Positions 44,449 to 53,700 are shown, numbered from the stretch's first letter. The stretch: DNA of 64,000 nucleotides from an uncultured Lachnospiraceae bacterium (GCA_910583835.1 CAJTYM010000011.1:23485-87484), one strand, 5' to 3'. Notes: generated by a model not told the origin, from the letters alone. Program-made: numbers and translations.

Positions 44449-45795
44449 ATGAGCTATATCGCATGGGATGACAGTTATGCTATCGGTGTGGACTTTATTG
44501 ATAAAGAACACCAGGTGCTCTTTTCAACGATGAATAAATTGATGAGTCTCAGTGAACGCGAGGAGAAGAGCGAATATGTATGCCGGGAAGGCATTAAATA
44601 CCTGAAAAGCCATACTGAAAAGCATTTTGTACATGAAGAAAAGTATATGCAGTCAATCAATTACAGTGATTATGAGATACACAAGCGTCTGCACGATGAT
44701 TTCCGGTTTAAGACGATGCCTGCATTGGAAGAGGAACTGGAGAGTTCCGGGTACTCCGCTGATTCTGTCCGGCATTTTCTGGGTGTCTGCATTGGCTGGG
44801 TCATTTCCCATACAGTGACCGAGGATCAGGCAATTGTAGGGAAGACAGGCAGTAAGTGGGGAGATATCCCGCACGAGCAGGAAAAGGATGCCTTGGAAGC
44901 AACGATAATCCAGCTTGTGCATGAGATGTTTCAGCTGAAAGCGAAGATGATAAGCGGGCAGTATGCTGGCGAGGATTTCGGCAAAGTATTCTGCTGCCGC
45001 ATGGTATACAGTGGGGAGAACAAGGAGCGTTGGCAGATTACGCTTGTTTTTGAAGACAGGCTTCTGCTGAAAATCATCAGCAATATCATGAACGCAGAGT
45101 ACCCGAAAGTGGATGACATGGTGCTGAATGTCACCCGTTATCTGTCAAGGCAGTTCTTAGAGCAGATTAGGGAACGGATACCGGCATTTGATTTGATGAC
45201 GCTGGAAGATGAAAGCTTGCTGACCCACGAACAGCTTTTGAAAGCTTTTGCGCGTGAGCATCCTTCCTGCAGCCTGTTATTTAGTACACAGGAGGGCTAT
45301 TTTGCCTTTAGCGCAGTATCTGCGGAATCCCTCAAGGGTAAGATTGTCTCAGAAATCAATCATCAAAATGCTATGAATGCAGTCAGGGAGTATCTGGTGA
45401 AAGAGAACGAGGAACAGGAAAGGCGTAGGCATAAGATTCTTGTGGTAGATGATTCTGAATTTATACTTGCCAGAATGCGGCAGTTATTGTCAGGCAAGTA
45501 TGATATCCTGGAGTCTGATTCCAGCATTTCTGCAATTAAGATTATAGCAGTCAACCGGCCGGACTTAGTCTTGCTCGATTATGAGATGCCTATCTGTGAT
45601 GGGAAACAGACCTTGGAGATGATTCGCTCAGATAAAGATATAGCCGATATTCCAGTGATGTTCCTTACCAGCAGGAGCGACAGGGAGAGCGTGAAGAATG
45701 TCAAAGCGTTAAAACCGGAAGGATATTTATTAAAAACCATGCCGGAAGATTTCATTATTAAGACGGTGGAGGATTTTTTTGCAAATAAAAATTAG
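44449..45795 (+). CDS. Hemerythrin - CheX-like - receiver domain signalling protein
   Basis: A three-domain cytosolic protein of 448 residues. Residues 1-130 are a bacteriohemerythrin with all seven expected di-iron ligands visible: His21 (DKEH), His59 and Glu63 (HFVHEE), His78 and His82 (HKRLH), His121 and Asp126 (HTVTED). Residues ~160-320 resemble a CheX/chemotaxis-phosphatase-type domain (weak). Residues 330-448 are a receiver with Asp377 in LLDYEMP and a conserved Lys near the end (KTMPED). It should sense oxygen or redox and feed into phosphorelay or motility. No output domain is present, so signalling goes through partners. It is monocistronic, with a terminator downstream. Confidence 0.85.
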   Translation: MSYIAWDDSYAIGVDFIDKEHQVLFSTMNKLMSLSEREEKSEYVCREGIKYLKSHTEKHFVHEEKYMQSINYSDYEIHKRLHDDFRFKTMPALEEELESSGYSADSVRHFLGVCIGWVISHTVTEDQAIVGKTGSKWGDIPHEQEKDALEATIIQLVHEMFQLKAKMISGQYAGEDFGKVFCCRMVYSGENKERWQITLVFEDRLLLKIISNIMNAEYPKVDDMVLNVTRYLSRQFLEQIRERIPAFDLMTLEDESLLTHEQLLKAFAREHPSCSLLFSTQEGYFAFSAVSAESLKGKIVSEINHQNAMNAVREYLVKENEEQERRRHKILVVDDSEFILARMRQLLSGKYDILESDSSISAIKIIAVNRPDLVLLDYEMPICDGKQTLEMIRSDKDIADIPVMFLTSRSDRESVKNVKALKPEGYLLKTMPEDFIIKTVEDFFANKN

Positions 45796-45835
45796 TCTCA
45801 TCTGCAATCAGCAAAGTGAGACATGATATCAGATA

Positions 45836-45876
45836 AAAATAGCCGGGGGCAGGATTTCTGCTTTTGGCTATTTTAT
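45836..45876 (+). terminator. Terminator after the hemerythrin-REC gene
   Basis: AAAATAGCC (45836-45844) pairs with GGCTATTTT (45866-45874), with an inner GCAG/CTGC pair, and runs into T residues. Confidence 0.8.
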
Positions 45877-45947
45877 CATTCTGATAAGGGGCAATTTGCT
45901 ATGTTAAAGTGTGAAATTGCTCTTCTGAGGAAGAAAAGGAGCAGATT

Positions 45948-46646
45948 ATGGCGACAATGGTTTTGGTTGTGGAGGATGACAATGACATCAGCCTGATGTT
46001 AAAGGAACTCCTCTCAGGACAGGGATATGAGATAATGCAGGCTTTTTCCGGGACGGAGGCGCTGCTCTGTATGGAGAAGCGTGTGCCATCGGCAGTGATT
46101 CTGGATCTGATGCTGCCGGGGATGAAAGGGGAGGATGTTCTGCGCACCATTAAGGAAAAATATCCCCATGTCAGCGTTATTGTTTCCTCAGCGCGGGATG
46201 ATGTGCAGACCAGAGTGTCATTGCTTCGGGCGGGGGCAGATGATTATGTGGTCAAGCCTTTTGACACGGAGGAGCTGCTGGCAAGGCTGGAGGCAGTACT
46301 GCGCCGCAGCACAGAGAATGGGGAAGCCATAAATTCTGCTGGTGCCAAGGAAGTTTTGGCATACAAAAATTTAAGGATTTATCCAGAAAATTTTCAGGTA
46401 CAGGCTGCAGGGCAGGAGGTGTCCCTGACGAAGCGGGAATATCTGATTCTAGAACTGCTGATGCGCCATCCGGGGAAAGTATTTACCAAGAGCAATATCT
46501 ATGAGTCTGTGTGGAATGAGGAGTTTGTTGGGGAGGAGAATGCAGTCAATGTGCATATCAGCAATATCCGTCAGAAGCTTGCCAAAGTCTGTCCAGATGA
46601 AAATTATATCCAGACAGTGTGGGGCATTGGATTTAAAATGGGATAA
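45948..46646 (+). CDS. OmpR-family response regulator
   Basis: A 232-residue regulator: receiver with acidic VVEDDND, phosphoacceptor Asp53 in VILDLMLPG, the conserved Lys in VVKPFDTEELLARL, then an OmpR/PhoB winged helix (about 130-232) with LTKREYLILELLMRHPGKVF and NAVNVHISNIRQKL. The start follows AAGGAGCAG. It begins a set with an ABC transporter and a histidine kinase, the typical arrangement for sensing and export of antimicrobial peptides (Bce/Bcr-like). The gap of 161 bp to the ABC gene probably holds the promoter it controls. Confidence 0.92.
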   Translation: MATMVLVVEDDNDISLMLKELLSGQGYEIMQAFSGTEALLCMEKRVPSAVILDLMLPGMKGEDVLRTIKEKYPHVSVIVSSARDDVQTRVSLLRAGADDYVVKPFDTEELLARLEAVLRRSTENGEAINSAGAKEVLAYKNLRIYPENFQVQAAGQEVSLTKREYLILELLMRHPGKVFTKSNIYESVWNEEFVGEENAVNVHISNIRQKLAKVCPDENYIQTVWGIGFKMG

Positions 46647-46807
46647 CTTTATGATTTCTTTATATTTTGCCTAATGTTTCTAAAAAGCTGCTTGCTATAC
46701 TGTCTCATGTAATAAAATATAAGGTCAGTTATTGGTCGCATAGATTTACATATTGATGGTGCAGAATGTAATAAAGCGGTTCAGTAACGCAGTATGGGAG
46801 GAACAGT

Positions 46808-47719
46808 ATGGATTATGCATTGAAGACGGATGGAATTACCAAAATATATGGCAGGCATACCGTGGTAGACCATGTAAATATGCATGTGAAAAAGGGCGAT
46901 ATTTACGGCTTCATCGGCAAGAACGGCGCTGGGAAAACGACATTCATGCGCATTGTGGCTGGGCTTGCGGCTCCGGCGGCAGGAAGCATGGAACTGTTTG
47001 GCTCAGGAGATTTGGAAAAGCAGCGGCAGCGTTTGGGAACCTTGATAGAGCAGCCGGGGCTTTATGGAGTAATGACTGCGCGTGACAACCTGGAGGTTGT
47101 AAGGAGGAGTTTTGGCATAACAGACAGACACGCCGTAGATGAAATGCTGGAATTCGTGGGGCTCTCCCAGGCAGGAAAGAAGAAAGTCAAGAATTTCTCC
47201 CTTGGCATGAAGCAGCGTTTAGGGATTGCCATTGCGTTGTTTCGCAGCCCGGATTTTCTGATATTGGATGAGCCTATCAATGGATTGGACCCGGAGGGAA
47301 TTAAGGAGGTCCGTGACCTCCTGTCGAAACTTAACAGGGAAAAGCAGATTACGATTCTGATTTCCAGCCATATTTTAGGGGAATTGTCGAAGATAGCAAC
47401 CAGCTATGGAATCATCAAGGAAGGTGCGTTGATTGAGGAGTTTGCGGCAGAAGATTTGAAACGCAGATGCAGACGTTGTGTGAAATTAGTTGTGGATGAT
47501 ACACAGCGTGCTGCCACTATTTTGGAAGAAAAATGCCATATCACGGAATACGATGTGCCAGAGGAAGGTGTTATCAGGGTATTTGATGATCTTGGCAATT
47601 CCTGGATTATGAATCGGGAATTGGTCGGGGGCGGCATACGTCTGAAAGAAAGTTATCTTGCAGGTCAGGATTTGGAAGGCTATTTCATGGATTTGTTGGG
47701 AGGTGCATCAAATGATTAA
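46808..47719 (+). CDS. ABC transporter ATPase (bacitracin/lantibiotic-type)
   Basis: A 303-residue ATPase subunit with Walker A IGKNGAGKTTFMRI, signature FSLGMKQRLGIA, Walker B FLILDEPINGLDPEG and a C-terminal extension typical of BcrA-like ATPases (SSHILGELSKIATSYGIIKEG). It overlaps its permease by 8 bp. It pairs with the ABC-2 permease to export or displace a peptide antibiotic; the substrate is not determinable. The start follows TGGGAGGAACAG. Confidence 0.93.
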   Translation: MDYALKTDGITKIYGRHTVVDHVNMHVKKGDIYGFIGKNGAGKTTFMRIVAGLAAPAAGSMELFGSGDLEKQRQRLGTLIEQPGLYGVMTARDNLEVVRRSFGITDRHAVDEMLEFVGLSQAGKKKVKNFSLGMKQRLGIAIALFRSPDFLILDEPINGLDPEGIKEVRDLLSKLNREKQITILISSHILGELSKIATSYGIIKEGALIEEFAAEDLKRRCRRCVKLVVDDTQRAATILEEKCHITEYDVPEEGVIRVFDDLGNSWIMNRELVGGGIRLKESYLAGQDLEGYFMDLLGGASND

Positions 47720-48551
47720 TTTACTCAGTGCAGAATTCTTCAAATTAAGGAAAAGCAAAGCTATCTATATTGGCATATTGGTGGCGGCTGCTTTGGCGTT
47801 ATTGCTTTATGGTTCTTTGGTGATGATTGATAAAATCAACCAGGGGGAAGTTGCCAATGGCACGGCAGGGGTTGTTGTATCCCCAAGTGGCGAGAGTATG
47901 GGGGCGGATGGCGCAGCAAAATCCATGATGGAGGAGATTGGGGTAATCGGCGTACTGCGGCAGATGTTTGGAGGTCATTTTGTGGGAATCATTGCCGCAG
48001 TGCTGGTAAGCATTTTTGTGATACGTGAATTTTCCGCTGGCACAATCAAAAATCTGGTGGGCAAGGGATATTCGAGGAGTACCATCTTCTTTGCGAAAAT
48101 GATTCCGACCTTTACGCTCATGCTGGTATTTGAGGCGGCAGTGGCAGCGGTTACGATATGCATGGGAATTCCGTTCATGGGATGGGATCTGTTTTCCGTT
48201 ACAGTTTGGGAAGATGTTGCCGTCTATGTAGGGCTTCAGTTCCTGTTTGGCGCGGTGGTTGCTGCAATCTATCTGCTGGTGGGAGAACTCACCCGGAACC
48301 TGGCGGCAGGAATTTCCGTGAGTATCGGCGTGCTGCTGTTTTCTACAACGCTTACTGCCGGGCTTGACCTTGTGTTCCATGGAATGGCGGTGAAGCCATC
48401 GGAATATTGGGTGCTGGATTTGATGTCGACTTGTCCGATTGCGGATTTTCCCACAGAATTCATAGTACGCGGCGTGGTGGTATCGCTGGTGTGGTTTCTG
48501 ATTGCCGCAGTGCTGGGAGTGCTGCATTTTCGGAAAGCAGATGTGAAATAA
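47712..48551 (+). CDS. ABC-2 type permease
   Basis: A 279-residue membrane protein with six hydrophobic segments and the NLLSAEFFKLRKSKAIYIGI start typical of ABC-2/BcrB-like permeases, where the short cytosolic N-terminus contacts the ATPase. I start it at the ATG at 47712, giving MINLLSAEF with GGGAGGTG upstream and overlapping the ATPase stop. It forms the exporter with the preceding ATPase. Confidence 0.88.
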   Translation: MINLLSAEFFKLRKSKAIYIGILVAAALALLLYGSLVMIDKINQGEVANGTAGVVVSPSGESMGADGAAKSMMEEIGVIGVLRQMFGGHFVGIIAAVLVSIFVIREFSAGTIKNLVGKGYSRSTIFFAKMIPTFTLMLVFEAAVAAVTICMGIPFMGWDLFSVTVWEDVAVYVGLQFLFGAVVAAIYLLVGELTRNLAAGISVSIGVLLFSTTLTAGLDLVFHGMAVKPSEYWVLDLMSTCPIADFPTEFIVRGVVVSLVWFLIAAVLGVLHFRKADVK

Positions 48552-48622
48552 TGTGGGAATATGGTCATAGCCATTGATGCCAAATGTGTTTCGGCGCAGT
48601 AATTTTGTATAAGGTGGGACGT

Positions 48623-49540
48623 ATGGAAATAATGTTCATTTTGCTGGCAGCCTTTCTGGCGGCGTTTGTGGCAATATTGCTGCTGCGCCTGATTTGCTAC
48701 CGAAAACAAATCAACCATGTCATAGAGCAGTTATCATTTCTGGAAGCGGAGGACAGCAATTTTTGGCTGACCTCTGCTTATCCTGTGGGAAAAACAGAGG
48801 AACTTATCAATGTCCTGAATCAAGTAATTGAAAAATACAGGCAGAATCAACGTTGCCTGAGTAAGGTCAATCGAAGTTACCGGGAGAGCATCACCAGCAT
48901 TTCCCATGATATCCGCACACCGCTGACGTCTGTAAAGGGCTATGTGCAGCTTCAGAATAATGCGGACATTCCTGAGGAGAAAAAAGCAGAATATTTACGG
49001 ATTGTGGAGCGTAGGCTGGAAGAACTGGGGGATATGTTAAACCAGCTTTTTGAATACGCCAGGCTGGAAGCGGGAGAATTTCAGCTAAACCTGCAGCGGA
49101 TGAATGCGGGCAATTCTTTTGCGGAGACCATTTCCCTGTTTTACGAAGATTTTACAGTAAAAGGTTTAGAGCCGCAGGTTGAAATTTCCAGCAAACCTAT
49201 ATTTATTCAGGCGGACAGTCACGCATTCTCCAGGATATTGGAAAACCTCATCAAGAATGCCTTGGTGCATGGAAAGGGGGATTACCGTTTTTCCCTCACA
49301 TCTGAGGAGGGTTATGCGGTAATCGTTATCGCCAATGAGACAGAACAGATTGAAGAGAAAGATTTGCAGCAGATTTTTGAACGTTTCTATACCACAGACC
49401 AGTCCAGAAACCGCAGGACTACCGGGCTGGGGCTTGCCATCGCCAAGGAGTTCACGGAGCAGATGGGAGGGAACATTGAGGCGTTTCTGCAGAAGGGGTG
49501 TTTTAGGGTGGAGGTAAGGTTTCCGCTGTTGGACAATTGA
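48623..49540 (+). CDS. Sensor histidine kinase of the ABC transporter module
   Basis: A 305-residue kinase with one N-terminal transmembrane helix (about 4-22, MFILLAAFLAAFVAILLLRL) and almost no extracellular domain, as in kinases that sense through an ABC transporter. H-box SISHDIRTPLTSVKGY, N-box ILENLIKNALVHG, a G-box TTGLGLAIAKEF. The ATG at 48623 follows AAGGTGGGAC. It should phosphorylate the OmpR-type regulator at 45948. The gene ends against a debris region. Confidence 0.9.
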   Translation: MEIMFILLAAFLAAFVAILLLRLICYRKQINHVIEQLSFLEAEDSNFWLTSAYPVGKTEELINVLNQVIEKYRQNQRCLSKVNRSYRESITSISHDIRTPLTSVKGYVQLQNNADIPEEKKAEYLRIVERRLEELGDMLNQLFEYARLEAGEFQLNLQRMNAGNSFAETISLFYEDFTVKGLEPQVEISSKPIFIQADSHAFSRILENLIKNALVHGKGDYRFSLTSEEGYAVIVIANETEQIEEKDLQQIFERFYTTDQSRNRRTTGLGLAIAKEFTEQMGGNIEAFLQKGCFRVEVRFPLLDN

Positions 49541-50027
49541 AAGGGTTTTGAGATCCCATAGTTCTTCCGTTCTTTACCGATTTCCGTAAAATCGGATTGG
49601 TGAAAAAATCTCTCTTACCTTCATTGAACGGTCCCCATGCTTCTGGGACAATGTTGTATTCGTTCATGATATCTAAATTGTTTTGCTGTTGGAAGAACGG
49701 ATGCATTTCTACCTGGTTTATCATCGGCTTTATCTCAAAAGTTTCGCAGAGGTAGGCAAGCACGTGAGAATCCAAATTATTAACGTGCAAATAATGAATA
49801 TATAAGGGTGAATTATTAATCCACGTTAATAATTTCCTGAGTCTTGGTTTATTAGTACATGATAAAAAATCCTTTTCAGCAAAATGTTTTTTATATTTTA
49901 TATCTATAACATTTTCTTGTAGCCCAAGAATCTGTCTCAATTCTTCCAGAGAAATCTGAATTTTTTCCTCTTTTGTTACAATCCCTGCAAGAATGAAATC
50001 CTCCGTATATTTACTATTAAAATGCAT
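49503..50027 (-). pseudogene. Chimeric debris: DUF3800-like start fused to an aldo-keto reductase fragment
   Basis: One open minus-strand frame holds parts of two unrelated families. Residues 1-86 (about 50027 to 49770) look like a DUF3800-type protein (FILAGIVTKEEKIQISLEEL, KDFLSCTNKPRLRKLL, LYIHYLHVNNL). Residues ~88-156 (49766 to 49560) are the middle of an aldo-keto reductase (KPMINQVEMHPFFQQQ, EAWGPFNEGKRDFFTN). Neither family is complete: the reductase lacks its catalytic Asp-Tyr-Lys-His part. The tail is antisense to the kinase gene. The junction near 49768 probably marks a deletion. Confidence 0.6.
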
Positions 50028-50317
50028 ACGTTAATCATCTAACCAAAATTTCCTACAATTATTGCTTTCATCATAGTAAAAAATATATTTCTCTGCATCT
50101 TATTAAACTTCTTATCAAATATAAATTACGCCTGAGTAAAGGATTTCCCAACTTACAAAAAATCTCTATGAATATCGTTGTTGCCAATAATTCAGATTTT
50201 CTATCTTTTTGTGATTTTCCCATTCCTAAGATATAATTGTCCTTATATAATACAATAGTTTACTTTTGGCATATAATTATAAACAAATAAAACATGGAAG
50301 GAGAGTTGTCTATAGCT

Positions 50318-50431
50318 TTGGCAACTTTAACCGCAAGGGTAGACGAAAAAGACAAAGTTAGTGTTGATGCTTTTTGTTCCAATGTTGGTTTAAACACATC
50401 CACAGCAACCAATCTCAAACGGCATACATAA
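50318..50431 (+). pseudogene. RelB/DinJ-type antitoxin remnant
   Basis: A 37-codon frame reads LATLTARVDEKDKVSVDAFC, SNVGLNTSTATNLKRHT, then stop. This matches the N-terminal ribbon-helix-helix part of RelB/DinJ antitoxins (RVDENLK, FCSEVGLNTSTA), but begins with TTG and ends before the C-terminal toxin-binding part. No toxin gene follows. The surrounding AT-rich gap (50028-50551) contains nothing else clear. Confidence 0.55.
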
Positions 50432-50551
50432 ATAAATATAAAGAAATGGTATTGTCTTCTGCTGTATGTTATACTATGCTTATATATTAATGATACAAAA
50501 CATTTAGAGATTGTGACCAAGAGCACATTGATTCCAAAGGAGGAGGTATTT

Positions 50552-53302
50552 ATGAGAAAAAAAATAATATCTGTCTTTTTAACCACGGCAATCACGGTAA
50601 GTTCTGTCCTGTCAGCAGGATTTTCTGTAACAGGCGAAGCAAAAGCGGCGCCGGCAGAAACAGATATTGCGGAAACGGAGGTGCCGGTAACAAACGTATA
50701 TCTGGGGACATATCACAGTGCAGCGCTTACAGAAAACGGAGTGTTATTTTGCTGGGGGTCGAACACCAGCGGGCAAATAGGGAACGGCAAAACAGAACAT
50801 TTTGTGGATTTGCCGCAAAAAACGCTGGAGCATGTATCATCCGCTTCATTGGGATTGGCCCATAGCGCGGCAATTACTGAAGACGGCAGCTTATACTGCT
50901 GGGGAGACAACTGGTACCAGCAGATAGGGAACGGTTCTGAGGCGGAAGCACAGACGGAGCCGGTAAAAGTGCTGGATCATGTTTCGTCTGTATCATTGGG
51001 AGACAATCACAGCGCGGCAGTTACAGAGGACGGCAGCTTATACTGCTGGGGCTATAATGAATTTGGGCAGGTAGGGAACGGCACGACGGTAAATCAGCCA
51101 ACGCCGGTGAAAGTGATGGAAAACGTCTCCTCTGTTTTATTGGGATATGAGAGCAGCATGGCGCTTACAGAAACCGGAGATTTATACTGCTGGGGACATA
51201 ATCATGTCGGGCAGGTAGGAAATGGTTCCGAGTCAGAAATACAGACAGAGCCGGTGAAGGTGATGGAAAACGTCTCCTCTGCCGCTGCTTCACCATACAG
51301 CTACCATCGTGCAGCGCTCACGGAAAATAGAGATTTATACTGCTGGGGATATAATAATTACGGACAGGTGGGGAATGGCGAGATAAACCAGCAACAGCAT
51401 ACGCCGGTGAAGGTGATGGAAAACGTATTGTCTGTTTCAGTAGGAAGCAGCCATACTGCGGCTATTACAGAAAACGGCAGCTTATACTGCTGGGGGGATA
51501 ATCAGCACAGGCAGATTGGGAACGGCTCTGAAGAAGATACGCAGGCGGAGCCGGTAAAAGTTATGGAGAATGCAGCCTGTGTTTCCTTGGGACGCAGTTC
51601 CAGCGCAGCAGTCGGCCAAAATGGGGATTTGTATTGCTGGGGATATAATTATTATGGTCAGGTAGGAAATGACACGACCGAAATTCAGCCCATTCCAGTA
51701 AAAGTGTTGGGAAACGTCTCTTCGGTTTCTCTGGGAGATGAACGAAGCACGGCAATTACCAAAACAGGAGCTTTATATATCTGGGGTTCTGATAGTTTGA
51801 ATATACCAACAAAAATATTAGGGAGCGATCAATGCCCGCATAGAAATACAGAAATACGCGGTCAGAAAGACGCTTCCTGCAAAGAAGAAGGCTACAGCGG
51901 AGATACCTATTGCAAAGACTGCGGCGAAGAAATAGCACGCGGACAGGCAATCGCGGCGACAGGCAGACACATATGGGACGAAGGTACAGAGGTAAAACCC
52001 CCCACCTGTGCAGAGAATGGGGAAAAGAAATATATCTGCAGCGTATGCGGTGAATCAAGGATAGAAGAAATCACAAAAACAGCCCATGCATATGAGGAAA
52101 TCATCATCAAGGCAACGACTGCAGAGAACGGCAGCCTTACAGAAAAATGTACGTCCTGCGGCCATATCAATAGCAGCAAAGTGATTTTCTCTGCCGCATC
52201 CATAGATTTGGAAACTTCTTCTTATACCTATGATGGAGAAGAAAAGACCCCAGCCGTCACCGTAAAAAATTCAATCGGAGAGATTATTGACAGCAGTAAT
52301 TATACCGTCTCCTACAAAAACAACCGGGAAGCCGGCAAGGCGACTGCTACAGTTAATCTGAAAGGAATTTACGCCGGGACGCTCGAAAAGACTTTCGACA
52401 TCCTTCCAAAAGAGCCGCCTGCCACAGAATGCACCCACCAGAATACAGAAGTACGCGGCCAAAAAGACGCCTCCTGCAAAGAGGAAGGCTACAGCGGAGA
52501 TAGCTATTGCAAAGACTGCGGCAAAGAAATAGCACACGGACAGGTAATCGTGGCGACAGGCAGACACACATGGGATGAAGGCACAGAAATAAAATCTTCA
52601 ACCTGTACGGTAAATGGAGAGAAAAAGTATATCTGCAGTGTATGCGGTGAAACAAAAACAGAAGAAACCCCCAAAACGCCCCATACATATGAAGAGATAA
52701 TTGCAAAAGCAACACCCTCTAAGAATGGAAGCATTGTAGAGGCATGTTCGGTCTGCGGCAAAATCGGAAGCACCAAAGTGATTTTCTCGGTAAAAACTCT
52801 TATCTTAAGCGCTTCTTCCTATATTTATGATGGAAAAGCAAAAACTCCGTCCGTTACCGTAAAGGATTCCGCAGGGAATACCATTGATAAACGCCATTAT
52901 ACCGTCATTTACCAAAACAATAAGAAAATCGGCGAAGCAACTGTAACCGTTAAGCTGAAAAATAATTATACAGGAACACTCAAAAAGGCTTTTAAAATCC
53001 TTCCGAAAGGCACTTCCATATCGGGGAAAATAAAAGCAAAATCCAGAGGGTTTCAGGTAAAATGGAAAAAACAAAAAAATACCATTACAGGCTTCCAGAT
53101 TCAATATTCCACAAACAAAAAATTTAAAAAGAAAGCAACTGTAATAAAAACATTGAAAAAGAAATCTGCTTCCGGTCTGACTGTCAAAAAATTAAAACCT
53201 AAGAAAACATATTACGTCAGGGTCAGAACTTATCAGACAGTGAACGGGAAAGACTACTGTTCTGCATGGTCTAAGAGTAAAAAAGTAACTACCAAAAAGT
53301 AA
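50552..53302 (+). CDS. Secreted RCC1-repeat protein with duplicated modules and FN3-like end
   Basis: 916 residues. Signal peptide (about 1-35). Residues 45-425 hold about eight RCC1-type repeats (SLYCWGDNWYQQIGNG, AAITEDG and similar), predicted to fold as a beta-propeller. Two copies of a Cys-rich plus Ig-like module follow (about 428-625 and 627-820): CKEEGYSGDTYCKDCG, KKYICSVCGE with paired CxxC motifs, then YTYDGEEKTPAVTV and NYTVSYKNN. A basic FN3-like module (about 830-916, GFQIQYSTNKKFKKKA, YYVRVRTYQT) ends it. The ATG follows AAAGGAGGAGG. The CxxC pairs suggest structural zinc or disulfide sites. Probably a surface or matrix protein. Confidence 0.88.
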   Translation: MRKKIISVFLTTAITVSSVLSAGFSVTGEAKAAPAETDIAETEVPVTNVYLGTYHSAALTENGVLFCWGSNTSGQIGNGKTEHFVDLPQKTLEHVSSASLGLAHSAAITEDGSLYCWGDNWYQQIGNGSEAEAQTEPVKVLDHVSSVSLGDNHSAAVTEDGSLYCWGYNEFGQVGNGTTVNQPTPVKVMENVSSVLLGYESSMALTETGDLYCWGHNHVGQVGNGSESEIQTEPVKVMENVSSAAASPYSYHRAALTENRDLYCWGYNNYGQVGNGEINQQQHTPVKVMENVLSVSVGSSHTAAITENGSLYCWGDNQHRQIGNGSEEDTQAEPVKVMENAACVSLGRSSSAAVGQNGDLYCWGYNYYGQVGNDTTEIQPIPVKVLGNVSSVSLGDERSTAITKTGALYIWGSDSLNIPTKILGSDQCPHRNTEIRGQKDASCKEEGYSGDTYCKDCGEEIARGQAIAATGRHIWDEGTEVKPPTCAENGEKKYICSVCGESRIEEITKTAHAYEEIIIKATTAENGSLTEKCTSCGHINSSKVIFSAASIDLETSSYTYDGEEKTPAVTVKNSIGEIIDSSNYTVSYKNNREAGKATATVNLKGIYAGTLEKTFDILPKEPPATECTHQNTEVRGQKDASCKEEGYSGDSYCKDCGKEIAHGQVIVATGRHTWDEGTEIKSSTCTVNGEKKYICSVCGETKTEETPKTPHTYEEIIAKATPSKNGSIVEACSVCGKIGSTKVIFSVKTLILSASSYIYDGKAKTPSVTVKDSAGNTIDKRHYTVIYQNNKKIGEATVTVKLKNNYTGTLKKAFKILPKGTSISGKIKAKSRGFQVKWKKQKNTITGFQIQYSTNKKFKKKATVIKTLKKKSASGLTVKKLKPKKTYYVRVRTYQTVNGKDYCSAWSKSKKVTTKK
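51833..53010 (+). repeat. Two tandem 597-bp coding repeats inside the RCC1-type gene
   Basis: Units 51833-52429 and 52430 to about 53010 share long blocks, for example AAAGACGC, TCCTGCAAAGA and GGCTACAGCGGAGATA. They encode the CxxC/Ig-like module. High DNA-level similarity suggests recent or ongoing duplication. Confidence 0.75.
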
Positions 53303-53411
53303 GCCTGTAAGTATTGGTTTCTTGTTCTCTTTCCGCATCTTACCATTTCCGCGCTTATTGACCCGCCTGCGGAAAAATGGTGTGATCCCGTCTTTGACAG
53401 TTAATAAAAGA

Positions 53412-53456
53412 AAAAATCGCTGCGGTCCTTGTGTTTACTGGGCTGCAGCGATTTTT
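53412..53456. terminator. Terminator after the RCC1-type gene
   Basis: AAAAATCGCTGC (53412-53423) and GCAGCGATTTTT (53445-53456) form a perfect 12-bp stem with a T-run arm, able to stop transcription in either direction. The rest of 53303-53540 holds no convincing gene. Confidence 0.8.
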
Positions 53457-53547
53457 GCCGTAGTATCCGGCTGTTTCCGAACTGAAGAAGGAGACAGAGA
53501 TTTTCTGAAAATCATGTCCTACTACGTGTTGATAAAACTATTTACAT

Positions 53548-53620
53548 ATTAATTCTGATTTAGAATTAATTTTAATAAAAAATTAATTTTATTAACTTAT
53601 AATTCTAAATTAGAATTAAT
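53548..53620 (+). promoter_or_regulatory. Twin palindromic operator and -10 of the carbohydrate operon
   Basis: ATTAATTCT (53548-53556), 5 bp, AGAATTAAT (53562-53570) form one palindrome; AATTCT (53601-53606), 5 bp, AGAATT (53612-53617) form a second, 50 bp away. TATAAT at 53598-53603 overlaps the second site. The regulator is unknown and is not obviously encoded next to the operon. Confidence 0.55.
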
Positions 53621-53700
53621 ATATAAAAATGTCGTGATATGTTAATAAACGAAATTCCATTTATGTTTATAAAATATCAAAAGAACGGGAGAGAAAGAAG

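Noticed and set aside
44255..44452. 65-aa frame before the hemerythrin gene
   Set aside because: It runs through the dispersed repeat and the promoter and has no protein-like pattern.
53322..53552. 76-aa frame after the RCC1-type gene
   Set aside because: It covers the terminator hairpin and lacks a ribosome site.
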